Source: Marinobacter salicampi (lineage in GTDB: Bacteria > Pseudomonadota > Gammaproteobacteria > Pseudomonadales > Oleiphilaceae). Taken from it: 64,000 nt of DNA. Positions 63,661 through 64,000 of this stretch are shown here, one piece after another. Each line of letters starts with the position of its first letter. Within the stretch, counting starts at the first letter, position 1. The notes below the pieces were generated by a model. The model was given only the letters and a program-made list of their open reading frames with translations, made no database searches and was not told the origin of the DNA. The DNA is taken from contig NZ_JAAMPF010000012.1 of assembly GCF_011074795.1 (NCBI RefSeq), positions 124,001 through 188,000 of the forward strand, given 5' to 3'. The position numbers and the translations under genes are program-made.

Positions 63661-64000
63661 ATGTCAAACACGTCTCTCGAAAAGAGCAAAATTCGGATCC
63701 TGCTGTTGGAAGGGGTGCATCAGTCTGCGGTTGATACCCTGAACGCCACGGGCTATACCAACATTGAGTATCTCTCACACTCACTGGCCGAAGATGAGCT
63801 GATTGAAAAAATCGCCGATGCCCATTTCGTGGGTATTCGTTCCCGGACCCAGCTGACCGAGAAAGTGTTCGAGGCTGGCAAGAAGCTGGTGGCAGTCGGC
63901 TGTTTCTGCATCGGAACCAACCAGGTGGATCTCCAGGCTGCGACCCGTCGTGGTATTGCGGTTTTCAACGCGCCGTTTTCCAATACCCGCAGCGTGGCGG
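63661..64000 (+). CDS. serA: D-3-phosphoglycerate dehydrogenase, N-terminal part (cut by window edge)
   Basis: First enzyme of serine synthesis. About 113 residues are visible, starting MSNTSLEKSKIRILLLEGVH (GGAAG 8 nt upstream), with HFVGIRSRTQLTEKVF, AVGCFCIGTNQVDL and GIAVFNAPFSNTRSVA, all characteristic of SerA. The NAD domain and ACT domain lie beyond the window. The 239-nt gap to the D2HGDH gene holds both promoters. A near-palindrome GGTATCATACC lies at 63509-63519 and may be a regulator site. Confidence 0.97.
   Translation, partial: MSNTSLEKSKIRILLLEGVHQSAVDTLNATGYTNIEYLSHSLAEDELIEKIADAHFVGIRSRTQLTEKVFEAGKKLVAVGCFCIGTNQVDLQAATRRGIAVFNAPFSNTRSVA

Overview
The window reads as chromosome of a marine gammaproteobacterium close to Marinobacter. 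Gene order follows the Pseudomonas aeruginosa block hflK-hflX-hfq-miaA-mutL-amiB-tsaE-nnr-queG-orn-rsgA-motB-motA-psd, then fimW-fimX-serB-parC and parE. The proteins are of Pseudomonas/Marinobacter type and a complete acyclic-terpene (atu) cluster is present. The genus is inferred from recall of gene order and protein character; no search was run. No rRNA, tRNA, CRISPR array or intact mobile element was seen.

Region 1 (1-17.6 kb) is housekeeping. It begins with a partial hflK, then hflX, hfq, miaA, mutL, amiB, tsaE and nnr on the minus strand, several joined by 1-nt stop/start overlaps. Next come queG (+), orn (-), rsgA (+), motAB (-) and psd (+). A full EF-P module (epmA, efp, epmB) sits between psd and the fimW homologue.

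Region 2 (17.8-33 kb) holds the c-di-GMP pair FimW/FimX, the serine phosphatase SerB and both topoisomerase IV subunits. Between parC and parE lie a small membrane protein, a YceI protein, a cytochrome b561, an EAL phosphodiesterase with a C-terminal sensor-like region and a DASS/SLC13 transporter.

Region 3 (33-40.5 kb) is accessory and envelope-directed. It has a two-gene operon of lipoproteins, a subtilisin-family protease overlapping a PrcB-domain protein by 4 nt, which recalls the dentilisin complex of Treponema. Next to it is a three-gene TRAP-type operon made of a TatT-like lipoprotein, an AdeT-type binding protein and a fused membrane permease.

Region 4 (40.7-54.6 kb) is the atu cluster for citronellol/geraniol-type compounds: divergent atuR, then atuABCDEFG with mostly overlapping genes. 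A palindrome sits exactly in the spacer of the predicted atuA promoter. A secreted protein with EF-hand loops, about 18 nonapeptide repeats and a PRC-barrel lies between atuG and a FATP-type acyl-CoA synthetase.

Region 5 (54.6-64 kb) has a quinone oxidoreductase, REP-like repeats, a TRIC-type membrane protein, an adenine permease with apt, an FAH-family hydrolase, an ABC1 kinase-like protein, a sirtuin without its zinc cysteines, a DUF2244 protein, and D-2-hydroxyglutarate dehydrogenase divergent from a partial serA.
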